A stretch of DNA of 19,926 bases, taken from positions 1 to 19,926 of the forward strand of contig DCKN01000031.1 of the NCBI GenBank assembly GCA_002320385.1, read 5' to 3'. Made by a program: the position numbers and the translations under genes. This DNA comes from Proteobacteria bacterium UBA1673. Its GTDB lineage: Bacteria > Pseudomonadota > Gammaproteobacteria > Comchoanobacterales > Comchoanobacteraceae. Each line of letters starts with the position of its first letter. Within the stretch, counting starts at the first letter, position 1. Under the pieces are notes generated by a model. The model was not told where the DNA came from. It did not search any database and saw only the letters and a list, made by a program, of their open reading frames with translations. This document shows positions 1-7,831 of the stretch, one piece after another.

Positions 1-758
1 TTAAAGAAAGCTGCTTGTTGGCCTTTGTCACTTTGATCACATCCTGCAGGTCCAAAAAAATTTGGATGGCTGCTAAAGCTTTCTTTGCTTACCCCACCAT
101 ACGATCCGTAACTGGTCATACGTCTTTTTGAGGGGGTTACTTCATCTGCTTTATCTACGAGTTCGGACAGTAAGGGCTCGTTAGCGCCATCCTCTTGCCT
201 AATCAATGGAACGATCGGGCCAAAATGGAACACGTCAAGATACATATCCCGCTCGATACTCACATAGACCAGGTCCCGGGTATCTGCATGCCATATACCA
301 ACAAACACACTCAAGAATAATCCGCCCCACTGCAAGGGCTTTGCCGCGCAGCTTATCAAGCGAATAATCGCTTGCTCAAGGTTGATATATGCGGCTTTAA
401 AATCACCAGTCAAAACATTATATGGCAATCGCCTCAAGTTGGTGGCAAGTGCAAGGATGTCGAGCACCATCATGCTCGAAGCGCCAAACAGGTGCGTAAT
501 AAGGCTCAGTGAGTAATCAATTGTGTTGGGTTGCGCTTGGTCACACACATAATAACCGCCTGAACTATGCTTTTTAAAGCAGTACTGGTTTATTAACTTA
601 GTAAACGCGTAACTATCTTTGTCTTCTAAAGATATTTTTGTGGCAACGGTTTCAACATTCATGTTACCCCAGTCACCAGCGAGCCCAATCGTGCGTGGTA
701 ACCATGCAGGTTGTGTGATGTACTGATGCAAAGCTGAAAAAAAAGATCTTCTCGTCAT
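1..758 (-). CDS. Unrecognised protein with hydrophobic segments, 3' end beyond the window
   Basis: This minus-strand frame stays open from an ATG at 758 to base 1 without a stop, giving 252 visible codons, so the gene continues off the left edge. I chose ATG 758 over the in-frame ATG at 770 because GGAA lies 5 bases upstream of it and because the likely transcription start is only about 7 bases before 770. The protein begins MTRRSFFSALHQY. It has hydrophobic stretches at about residues 84-107 (SLITHLFGASSMMVLDILAL) and 142-156 (LQWGGLFLSVFVGIW), and ends in a polar, Ser/Gly-rich visible tail (about 205-250). I see no catalytic motif or known family. It is divergent from the heptad-repeat gene at 1109. 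Seen: open frame, start and promoter. Function: unknown. Confidence 0.7.
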   Translation of the reverse strand, partial: MTRRSFFSALHQYITQPAWLPRTIGLAGDWGNMNVETVATKISLEDKDSYAFTKLINQYCFKKHSSGGYYVCDQAQPNTIDYSLSLITHLFGASSMMVLDILALATNLRRLPYNVLTGDFKAAYINLEQAIIRLISCAAKPLQWGGLFLSVFVGIWHADTRDLVYVSIERDMYLDVFHFGPIVPLIRQEDGANEPLLSELVDKADEVTPSKRRMTSYGSYGGVSKESFSSHPNFFGPAGCDQSDKGQQAAFF

Positions 759-783
759 GTTGTATTCCATATGAATTATCTAC

Positions 784-811
784 ATTATAACACAGTTTAC
801 ATAAAAAACAA
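784..811 (-). promoter_or_regulatory. Sigma70-like promoter for the leftmost gene
   Basis: On the minus strand a perfect TATAAT (789 to 784) is preceded, 16 bases upstream, by TTGTTT (811 to 806). Transcription would start near 777, giving a leader of about 19 bases to the ATG at 758. The call rests on match and spacing only. Confidence 0.5.
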
Positions 812-1055
812 TAGCTTAAAACAAAAAGCATGGAAGAAAAGTCAATGGTTACTGTGCAAAATATTAAACAAGGAAAACGATTGAGCACATTTTTTAATCG
901 CCACAAATCGCAAATTGGTAAAATTCATCGATGCTAGATGAGATTGCGATGGTTAAGCTTATCTAAATGGGTATTCGCGCTATCGACGCTCGACAGATTT
1001 TTATTTTTAAGCCGCACTGCTACAATGATAATTTATGGCATATTTTTTATTTTAT

Positions 1056-1083
1056 TTGACACACTTCACTAAAAAAATATAAT
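1056..1083 (+). promoter_or_regulatory. Consensus sigma70 promoter for the heptad-repeat gene
   Basis: A perfect TTGACA (1056-1061) and a perfect TATAAT (1078-1083) are separated by 16 bases. The expected transcription start is near 1090, about 19 bases before the ATG at 1109. Both hexamers match consensus fully, so this should be a strong promoter unless repressed. The leader has no clear Shine-Dalgarno sequence. Confidence 0.7.
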
Positions 1084-1108
1084 GTAATATTATTTAGTTA
1101 ATTATATT

Positions 1109-2242
1109 ATGAGAGAAGAAAAATCAGCCACACCTTCAGCACACGGCAACAACGAAGCGCACAGATCCCCAAAACGTCGTATTGCCGAGGAGTTGGCCAA
1201 TAACCTAGCATTGTTTGACGAGAAGATAGCCTTATTGGACAAGCAGATAGCGTCGTTAGATGAGCAGACAGCGTCATTGAACGAGAAGATAGTGTTGTCG
1301 AGCAAGGAGAATGAAAAGATAACATTGTTGTCTAAGCAGATAGCGTCTTTGGATAAGCAGATAGTGTCGCCGTTCAAAAAAGAGGATGAAAAGACAGCGT
1401 TAGAAGACGAGCTGATAGCGCTACTTGACGAGCAGACAGCGTCGCAAGATGAGGTGACAGCATTGTCGGACTTACAGATAACGTTGTTGGACGAGGAGAT
1501 AGTCTCGTTGGACGAGAAGTTTGCGTTATTGGTCGAGAAGGATGCGTTGTTGGAAGAGAAGATAGCTTTGTTGGACAAGCAGATAGCGTCATTGGACGAT
1601 AAGATAGTGTTGTCGAGCAAAGAGGATGAAAAGATAGCATTGTTGTATAACAAGCATGCATTGTTGAACTTGCAGATAACGTTGCTGAACGAGAAGATGA
1701 CGTTGGTGGACCTTCAGATATCAGTGTCGGAAACGCAGACAACATTGTTGGATGAGCAATACGCGTTGCTGGGATGTATGATGCGCATATCGACCAATGC
1801 TAACGAGATGACAGCGTTAGGTAAAGATCGAAGAACATTGCACACCCAGAAAATGGAGTTGTATGATGAGCGCACAGCATTGTGGGACTTACAGATAACG
1901 TTGTTGGAAGAGAAGGATAAGAAGATAGCGTTGTTGTGGGAGTTGAAAACAAAATTTGAGATGCTACCACAGGACCTCAAGGCTGAACTAAGAACCAATA
2001 ATCGTCTTTTTTCTCATTTTAAAACTGATATTCCAGTCGTTGAGGCTACACCAACGGCTACGCATGGTCTTTTTTCTAACTTAATGAATCAGCCAGAAAC
2101 GCGATTTGAAGAGATTTGTGATATGGCTATAAGTGGCGCTGCCATTATTACAGCTGGACTATGCTGGTGGTACTTAAGCAAAGATGTAAATGGTGATTAT
2201 GACACACCTAATACAGTGTATCCTGGCAGCGGTTGGGGCTGA
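1109..2242 (+). CDS. Heptad-repeat coiled-coil protein with a C-terminal membrane helix
   Basis: 377 residues. After a basic, polar N-terminus (about 1-30, SPKRRIAEEL) residues of about 32-285 are almost entirely tandem seven-residue units of the type I-A-L-L-D-E-K / I-A-S-L-D-K-Q. They put Ile or Thr at core position a and Leu at d, as in an ideal left-handed coiled coil. Several units are lengthened to 10-11 residues (IVLSSKENEK, IVSPFKKEDEK, IVLSSKEDEK, MRISTNANEM), which would locally change the supercoil. A linker with GLFSN follows, then one hydrophobic helix at about 339-356 (MAISGAAIITAGLCWWYL) and a 21-residue tail rich in Gly, Asp and Pro. The layout is that of a tail-anchored rod. 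It starts at ATG 1109, 26 bases after a consensus promoter, without a clear Shine-Dalgarno sequence. No family recognised. A structural or host-directed membrane protein is inference. Confidence 0.8.
   Translation: MREEKSATPSAHGNNEAHRSPKRRIAEELANNLALFDEKIALLDKQIASLDEQTASLNEKIVLSSKENEKITLLSKQIASLDKQIVSPFKKEDEKTALEDELIALLDEQTASQDEVTALSDLQITLLDEEIVSLDEKFALLVEKDALLEEKIALLDKQIASLDDKIVLSSKEDEKIALLYNKHALLNLQITLLNEKMTLVDLQISVSETQTTLLDEQYALLGCMMRISTNANEMTALGKDRRTLHTQKMELYDERTALWDLQITLLEEKDKKIALLWELKTKFEMLPQDLKAELRTNNRLFSHFKTDIPVVEATPTATHGLFSNLMNQPETRFEEICDMAISGAAIITAGLCWWYLSKDVNGDYDTPNTVYPGSGWG
1205..1965 (+). repeat. Tandem degenerate 21-bp coding repeats with a larger internal duplication
   Basis: The DNA encoding the heptads repeats with a 21-bp period (units like ttggacgagaagatagcg). 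A larger copy is visible: 1286-1331 and 1601-1646 differ at only 3 of 46 bases and lie 315 bp apart (15 units). The 20-mer at 1235-1254 recurs exactly at 1571-1590, 336 bp apart (16 units). The offsets differ by exactly one unit, so the block was duplicated and then gained or lost one heptad. This is intragenic repeat expansion, not a CRISPR array. Confidence 0.85.
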
Positions 2243-3049
2243 TTCCTTTATTCAATTTCTCTCAAGTGTTCGGCTCGCTAAAGTTTGGCTTTGTCGAATA
2301 ATACCCACTCTTTTGTCGTGTATTGCAGCCAAAACTTATTCTTGACTTGTAATACCACCTTACAGCAAGCTTCATTTCTCTAGTTGGATAGTCAGCAATA
2401 CGACAAAGACTGTAAGAAAAAAGCTTAATGCGTATGCTATGCTGTTACTACGATACCCTGTGCAGCTCAAAATTAAATGGCAATTACTCCCAGTGAGTAC
2501 ACCAACCACAATACGCCCATATCGAGACGCAACAAGTGCGTAAAACGAACATAGCTTATCATGGTATCGTTTCCTGTTCTGATCGTTATGCACACAACAT
2601 TGCACCGACTCTGGCGTGACATTGGCTTTTACAGTAGCAGGCTTATCACTATGTATATAAATAAGGTTGAAAATCAAAAGCCCTTTTATCGAAACAGTGA
2701 TTCAGCGATCACAGAAGCATTACTTGCACGAATTAAAATTCACACTTGGATTGTAAAAAATAAATCGATTCAATCAACGTGATCTCACCAGAAAAGCAAT
2801 CACCCCGTGTACTATTATTGTGGGCAAGATGATGCTATCCTGTCAACAAGACGTTCGGTATCGCGCCAATGCCAAGCAATGTGGGCTCGTATATGATGTT
2901 GCATTTGACTTGTAAGCGCAATACCAAGCAAGTCCTGGCGACAAAAAAAGTTGTCATGACAAAATCAACCGTTTGCATAAAGAAAACTTGATGATTATTT
3001 GACGCAATTCATTACCGAAAATAAAGCTACTAGTAAAATAAATGACACC
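2243..3049. other. Long region without a convincing gene
   Basis: About 0.8 kb between two plus-strand genes. The best open frame is on the minus strand at 2372-2677 (101 codons). It has only a TTG start, no ATG, no clear Shine-Dalgarno sequence and a hydrophobic C-terminus (SFFLTVFVVLLTIQLEK). A plus-strand frame at 2561-2782 (73 codons) overlaps it. I recognise neither and support neither. A small perfect hairpin (GTGAT-TCAGCG-ATCAC) lies near 2697-2712. The stretch may be a decayed gene. No tRNA or rRNA was seen. Confidence 0.4.
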
Positions 3050-4231
3050 ATGATGTATATTGGAAGAAAGCGAAATCGCGAAAAAAAAGAATTACATATT
3101 GCCTGTGATATGGATGGCTGCGTAGCCAGCCTGATACATGGTATTACACAGTGTAGCGAACGACAGCCATTACCAAAATGGTATCATAATGCGCTCATGC
3201 ATGTTTTCAAATGTACCATACTGGATGATAGTAGCAATGATTCATGCCACGATGTGCGCATCGTCCTGAAATTATTTACACTCAGAAAAGACTTGAACAC
3301 AGATAAGCAATTAGCAAAAAAAAATCAGACAGATCTTTCGCCTAATATGCTCCATGAATTTGCAAAAAATCTTTCCACGATCACCGATCTAAGATCATCT
3401 GAAATCCTCATCGATAATCGGTATCACAAGAACCAATTATTCGGAAGCATGCATCAATCCGATTATAACCAATGTTTGCAGAGTATCGATGCATCCATAC
3501 CGCAACAAGCACAATCTCGATTCAAACACCAATCTCAACCATTGACAGCTATCGGCCTCTTTGGATCAATAGGTAGTCATTTTACGCCAAGGAACAACTG
3601 TGGATACAACAAGCTTGATCTATTGTTGACAACAGCTTGGGGCATGGCGTCTCGTAAAGCACAAGAACTCGTCATTCTTGATGATAGACTGCCATGCAAA
3701 ACAGGTCGCGTAGCCAAAGATTCGTTGGAAAGCATGGTAATATTCATAGCGCAATATCCTGATAGTATTCCCAATAACGTCACCATAAAATTCTACCGTC
3801 TAGAACCGCGACAAGACTTTATGACAACACTTGATAACAGTTCAAATCTGACAGGTGAACTGAATAGTACAGTCGTCGATGAAAATGAACGCAATGCACG
3901 TTTGTGGCTAACCAATGCATGCACAAGAGAGCAAGAACTAAAAGGCAGTGATTCGACAAATAGAAAACCTGAGGATTTCTTAGATTCAGAAAAAGTTAAC
4001 GGGGATGACTTACCGTTTTGGTTTGCGCATTACCAACAAGCATTACAGCACGTGACAAACATCAAAGGCACAGGAGAAATAAGTGGCATGCCCAAACCTG
4101 ATGGTCAAGGATCCTTAGCATTTTGGCAATCTCAACTCATGCCCGTCGCTAAAAGATATCATTATTTTATTCAAGAAAACGATGATGGTTACACATCAGA
4201 TCTTGACATCGCTCGACTAGGAAACATGTAG
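3050..4231 (+). CDS. HAD-like protein, possible Legionellales-type secreted effector
   Basis: About 393 residues from ATG 3050. The frame can be extended to a TTG at 2999, but that TTG sits in a TTGACG hexamer and has no Shine-Dalgarno sequence; a second ATG is at 3053. Near the N-terminus HIACDMDGCVASL fits HAD motif I (hhhDxDGxV, with Cys in place of the usual Thr). Around the middle ELVILDDR fits the acidic HAD motif IV. Between them LRSSEILIDNRYHKNQLFGS, and after motif IV FIAQYPDSIPNNVTIKF, resemble, from memory, conserved blocks of a HAD-like family common in Legionella and relatives (NRQS...D..N......GS and FF..YP.LIP.NVTL). Seen: the two Asp motifs. Known: HAD enzymes are mostly Mg-dependent phosphatases or phosphotransferases. 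Inferred: effector role. The C-terminal 130 residues match nothing I know. Confidence 0.7.
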   Translation: MMYIGRKRNREKKELHIACDMDGCVASLIHGITQCSERQPLPKWYHNALMHVFKCTILDDSSNDSCHDVRIVLKLFTLRKDLNTDKQLAKKNQTDLSPNMLHEFAKNLSTITDLRSSEILIDNRYHKNQLFGSMHQSDYNQCLQSIDASIPQQAQSRFKHQSQPLTAIGLFGSIGSHFTPRNNCGYNKLDLLLTTAWGMASRKAQELVILDDRLPCKTGRVAKDSLESMVIFIAQYPDSIPNNVTIKFYRLEPRQDFMTTLDNSSNLTGELNSTVVDENERNARLWLTNACTREQELKGSDSTNRKPEDFLDSEKVNGDDLPFWFAHYQQALQHVTNIKGTGEISGMPKPDGQGSLAFWQSQLMPVAKRYHYFIQENDDGYTSDLDIARLGNM

Positions 4232-4388
4232 ATGCACCAACATCCACAGCGACAATTGAATAAAAAAGCTATACATCGTTAATCGTTACGATCATTTTAA
4301 GCACTAGAAATTAATCCCGTGATTTGCAAGCCAAGAACGCACACTATAATTCACGAAAGCGCAAAGCACGATCAACGAAGCACCGGTT

Positions 4389-4997
4389 TCATGATGAATC
4401 TGGCACACCACTATGGAATCGAAAAATCGATTCATGGCTTGATATTAGCTGTCCCTCGACTTGCAGCAGCCGATGCAATCGCTCCAACACAGTTTGAGCA
4501 TCAACAAAAATCTGAGCAAACTCAAGATAGACCTCTGCATGACGCTTTTCAGCCTGGTATAGGCGCTGATAATAGCTTGATAATGGCTCAGGCAACCGTG
4601 GCGCCAGACAATGAAATCGCTCACACGATCGCGCCTCAATAATTGCACAGATCATAAGCTGATCAATCAGCATATTTGGCCCAGATTTATCGGCATTTTG
4701 CCAAAGAGCTTTAGCATAACGGGCTGATGGTTTCGGTTTAAACGCCAAATGCATCTGGTCAAGTAAACGCAAAACTTGTTCGTAATGCACCAACTCCTCT
4801 CGCGCGATCTTAGATAGCTTACTGAGTACTTTAGGATGGGCATAAAAGTGTTTCATCAAGCTAATCGCCATGCTGGCAGCTTTTTTTTCACATAGTGCAT
4901 GATCGGAAAGTAAATCAGGAATATTAGATACTGCTGCATGAAGCCAAGCTTCAGGCGTTGCGCATGGAAGAATAATTGATTCTATAGAAAGTTTCAT
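4389..4997 (-). CDS. miaE: tRNA-(ms2io6A37) hydroxylase MiaE
   Basis: MiaE is a cytoplasmic non-haem di-iron monooxygenase. It hydroxylates the isopentenyl group of 2-methylthio-N6-isopentenyladenosine at tRNA position 37, using O2. The 203-residue product has the family's usual length and its di-iron four-helix signature: Glu37 in HALCEKKA, EExxH at 68-71 (REELVHYEQVLRLLD), Glu in IEARSCERF at about 121, and ExxH at 150-153 (AEKRHAEVY). The C-terminal FRFHSGVP matches the family's conserved end. I chose ATG 4997 (MKLSIESIILPCATPEAW) over an upstream TTG at 5015 because family members start this way. It is divergent from the CsiV-like gene, 61 bases apart, and converges on the HAD-like gene. 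Substrate formation would need miaA and miaB elsewhere. Confidence 0.93.
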   Translation of the reverse strand: MKLSIESIILPCATPEAWLHAAVSNIPDLLSDHALCEKKAASMAISLMKHFYAHPKVLSKLSKIAREELVHYEQVLRLLDQMHLAFKPKPSARYAKALWQNADKSGPNMLIDQLMICAIIEARSCERFHCLAPRLPEPLSSYYQRLYQAEKRHAEVYLEFAQIFVDAQTVLERLHRLLQVEGQLISSHESIFRFHSGVPDSS

Positions 4998-5058
4998 CTT
5001 GAAATATCTCGTCAAGCATGGTAATGATCAGTGTCAACGAAGATAACCAATCGCACGC

Positions 5059-6015
5059 ATGTTAGTCAATAAAAATCATCTTGTCAAATCTCTTTTTTAC
5101 GCAGCATTATGCCTTATCACGCATGCCAAACCCATTCATTTTGAGATGATTATTTATCAACAACCCAACGATAAACGATATGGCAGCATTCAGATCGAAA
5201 AATACCAAAGTCTACTCGAACAGCCGGAACAACAGCTCAACCCAGACGGGGAAATCACAGCAGAGTTAAGTGAGAGCGTTCCACATAGCAGGAGCATCCG
5301 AGAAATCAGCAAAAACCTCTCTGAAAAATCAGTTCCCTATGTGGTAAAATCATGGGTTATAGAACTCAATAAAAATGAAAAAGCAAAACGCTCAGTACAC
5401 GCAAATCTCAACAAGGAACACAGGCCAATCAGTACACGAGTGCACGGAGAAATCACACTTACAAGCAATTTATACCTCGATCTTGAAAGCCAGTTATCCC
5501 TTGAAATTAAGGACGGTGAAACGATTATCGATTATGACCACGCGACACATCGAAGACACCTAAAATACGATAGAATGCAATACCTAGACAATGAGATGAT
5601 AGGCATCATTGTCAAAGCAATGCCGCTAAGCAAAGCGCAGTTTTCAGCGTATTCAGAAGCAGTGAGTAAATTAGCATCAGATTCTGGGTCTTTAACAATA
5701 AAACATGAGTCAGGTAGTGATCCTGAGGTGGCAAACAATACCGATCAATCCATTGAAGAAAGTACGAAAAGCGATGACTTAGGGAATCAGTCAAACCATC
5801 AATCAGGACAGGCAACAGAGTCAGAAAAAGCAGATTCAGACAATCAAAACGACGATAAGACCGAAAACAAGAGCGACTCAATTACACACACAATCACCGC
5901 AGATGAGCAGGCAATAGACCTTAAGATGAGAAACGCTGATGATTCCGATGGTAACACGAGTACATTGAAGAAAGATGATCAAATCGTAGACGTCGAGAGT
6001 AAAAGACAGGAGTAG
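5059..6015 (+). CDS. CsiV-like exported protein with a long acidic tail
   Basis: 318 residues. The N-terminus looks like a signal peptide (hydrophobic core about 9-21, FYAALCLITHA, cleavage near 23). It is followed by HFEMIIYQQ, which resembles the start of mature CsiV-family proteins (VEVIVF). Further matches are SWVIELN (about 99), VHGEITLTSNLYLDLESQLSL (about 128-148, given here as one beta-rich block) and HRRHLKYDRMQYLDNEMIGI (about 164-183), equivalent to the family's QSRRMRSxELHYLDHPLFG. CsiV-family proteins (PF10972) are envelope proteins that bind peptidoglycan. The last 110 residues are Ser/Asp/Glu/Asn/Gln-rich and probably disordered, which I do not know from typical members. Start ATG 5059 has no clear Shine-Dalgarno sequence but puts the signal peptide at the N-terminus. 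Assignment is by remembered motif likeness. Confidence 0.6.
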   Translation: MLVNKNHLVKSLFYAALCLITHAKPIHFEMIIYQQPNDKRYGSIQIEKYQSLLEQPEQQLNPDGEITAELSESVPHSRSIREISKNLSEKSVPYVVKSWVIELNKNEKAKRSVHANLNKEHRPISTRVHGEITLTSNLYLDLESQLSLEIKDGETIIDYDHATHRRHLKYDRMQYLDNEMIGIIVKAMPLSKAQFSAYSEAVSKLASDSGSLTIKHESGSDPEVANNTDQSIEESTKSDDLGNQSNHQSGQATESEKADSDNQNDDKTENKSDSITHTITADEQAIDLKMRNADDSDGNTSTLKKDDQIVDVESKRQE

Positions 6016-6157
6016 ACTCGAACAAGCATGATGATTGAAATTTATATACTTACTATCAGGGGCTTGAGAAATTGCTGACATCAAGAGGCACAGATCACTG
6101 GAAATTGAATGTAAATCGTGCTTTGATAAACGTAATGTATTAAAAACGGGTAATCAA

Positions 6158-7831
6158 ATGCCAAAAACCTCAAATAACAACAAAGAAAAATCAGACACTA
6201 TCAACGGAGTCAAGGAAGACTCAATCACCATAGCAAAAAAGGGACTAAAATCACTTGGGTTTGCAAAACCCATCGTTTGGCTTCAAGTTCAGTGGTCTAA
6301 TGTGATTTTTGATCGGACAACCGAAAATGAAATGAATCTGGAGAGAAAAAAACTCGAACTCAAATATAACGTTGTCATTCCCAAAGACTTCTACCGAAAA
6401 GTAAAGGAAAAAGAGAGAGCCGCAGAGACGCAGGTGGCGGTGACAACAATTCCAACAGGACTTTTTAGTAACACCACTGAGCCAGCAGTAGTCCCTGACA
6501 GCAATGACGCGTTCATGGATACACTGGTTGATAAAGCCATCAGTGAAAAAGAAGCAGAAGCGTTTCTTAAAAACCTAAAAGAATTCAACAAAAGCGGGGT
6601 GTTCCCCGAGCCAGAAACAACATGGTTTGGTAAACACGGGAGGCTATCATTCAGTTCGGATCGCTCACAGTTGACATGGACAAACGCATTATCTATAGCC
6701 GCAGCGTTGGCCATAATAACCTGTATGTTTCGAGGAACAAAACCTCACCACCGCAGACGCTATAAAACTGCGAGAGATGAAGTGCAAACTATCGAATTGC
6801 TCGCTAGAGAGATCAAGAATCTTAAATCTTCGATCGTATCTCGTGGATTTTTGCCAGAACGAGAAAAGAAAAAGATACAAAAAGAAATGGCTATTGCTGT
6901 TGAAACACTACAGGAAAAATTGAAATTAAGTGAGAGTAATATAACTAACGCTGCAATCGGGAATGTAGAATCAATCCTCGATGGTATGATCAAAGCCTTG
7001 AGTGTGGACTGCACAGAGGTGAAAGATTGTCTCAATGAATTCATGAAACATGTTGATTCGAGACTAACCACGAATAATGAAAGTAAAATCGCTGGACAAA
7101 TTGATGGAATAGTAAATGATAGCGATGATAGACTCAAAAATTTGGTTAGAGGTGAAGAATGCGACGAAAACAAAATCAACGTTGAATTAGAGAATATCGA
7201 AAAACTTTTCTTCACGAAGACATTGATAAGTAAACTCGGTGAATATGGTGCTAAGGAGTATGTCGCGTTACGTAATCGTTGTAGAAAGCGTATCGATCTG
7301 GTCAAAACTGGTTACCAGGAGAGGCTTAATGTAGCCAGACAGAAATTAGAGAACTACAAGGCACTCAATCATGAGATTGATAGACACGAGAACAGCTTCA
7401 ATAATAGAGACTACAGCCACTATCAATCAGATGTGAATAACGATTTCTTAGCAGTTCTACAAAACAAAATCAGCAGGATAGGAACTGGATATAAAAAAAT
7501 TATAGATAGTGAGGCCTTGGATAAAATTGTATCTCGCAGAGACTCACTTCTGGACAACATTGCGAAATTCACTAAAACTCTTAGAGAGTACAGCTGCAGC
7601 TCACCGACAAATGATAGTAGCGAATCTAGCAATAAAAACAGTGGCTTTGGTTTGTTTCGATCGGAAGATAAACACGGACTCACCGAGGCAAATCTTAAAG
7701 CTCTCGATAGTGAGCAATCACCCAAAAAAACAATTAAGGTCAAATTATTAGCATCAGATTTAGGCGAATCAGGAAGCGAATCAGATTTTTCAACAGACGG
7801 ACAAGCTAGTCAACAAAGGAGACAGATATGA
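6158..7831 (+). CDS. Unrecognised membrane protein with long helical C-terminal region
   Basis: 557 residues, family not recognised. The N-terminal 170 residues are charged and include IPTGLFSN near 98-105. One membrane helix lies at about 175-191 (NALSIAAALAIITCMF), followed at once by a strongly basic stretch (about 193-205, HHRRRYKTAR). Under the positive-inside rule this puts the long C-terminal part on the cytoplasmic side if the protein sits in the inner membrane. Residues of about 205-470 are rich in Glu, Lys, Leu and Ile and look alpha-helical or coiled-coil. The last 90 are Ser/Asp/Glu-rich (SESDFSTDGQASQQ). ATG 6158 has a weak GGGT 7 bases upstream. Its stop overlaps the next start (ATGA), so the two genes are translationally coupled. 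Role unknown; it is the first gene of the 6158-10350 cluster. Confidence 0.75.
   Translation: MPKTSNNNKEKSDTINGVKEDSITIAKKGLKSLGFAKPIVWLQVQWSNVIFDRTTENEMNLERKKLELKYNVVIPKDFYRKVKEKERAAETQVAVTTIPTGLFSNTTEPAVVPDSNDAFMDTLVDKAISEKEAEAFLKNLKEFNKSGVFPEPETTWFGKHGRLSFSSDRSQLTWTNALSIAAALAIITCMFRGTKPHHRRRYKTARDEVQTIELLAREIKNLKSSIVSRGFLPEREKKKIQKEMAIAVETLQEKLKLSESNITNAAIGNVESILDGMIKALSVDCTEVKDCLNEFMKHVDSRLTTNNESKIAGQIDGIVNDSDDRLKNLVRGEECDENKINVELENIEKLFFTKTLISKLGEYGAKEYVALRNRCRKRIDLVKTGYQERLNVARQKLENYKALNHEIDRHENSFNNRDYSHYQSDVNNDFLAVLQNKISRIGTGYKKIIDSEALDKIVSRRDSLLDNIAKFTKTLREYSCSSPTNDSSESSNKNSGFGLFRSEDKHGLTEANLKALDSEQSPKKTIKVKLLASDLGESGSESDFSTDGQASQQRRQI

Larger units (their letters stand above)
771..1108. 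other. Divergent intergenic region
   Basis: AT-rich spacer between two divergent genes, carrying a promoter at each end. It holds one possible tiny plus-strand frame at 830-937 (35 codons, starting MEEKSMVTVQ, very basic). A GGAAGA lies 11 bases before its internal ATG at 845. Its first residues loosely echo the MREEKS start of the gene at 1109. I do not call it a gene. No RNA gene or strong hairpin was seen. Confidence 0.5.

Noticed and set aside
1102..1745. Long antisense open frames across the heptad gene (up to 183 codons)
   Set aside because: They are a by-product of the 21-bp repeat, which keeps antisense frames open; composition is extreme (Ser/Asn- or Thr/Leu-rich) and there is no start signal.
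1205..1965. Regular short repeats that could be taken for a CRISPR array
   Set aside because: Units are 21 bp, directly joined without spacers, degenerate and in frame with a coiled-coil protein.
4319..4642. Plus-strand frame of 107 codons
   Set aside because: It lies opposite miaE, whose family match is strong along its whole length.
6760..7305. Minus-strand frame of 181 codons inside the gene at 6158
   Set aside because: Antisense to a well-supported frame, Ser/Leu/Phe-rich as expected from the complement of Lys/Glu-rich coding sequence; no supporting start context.
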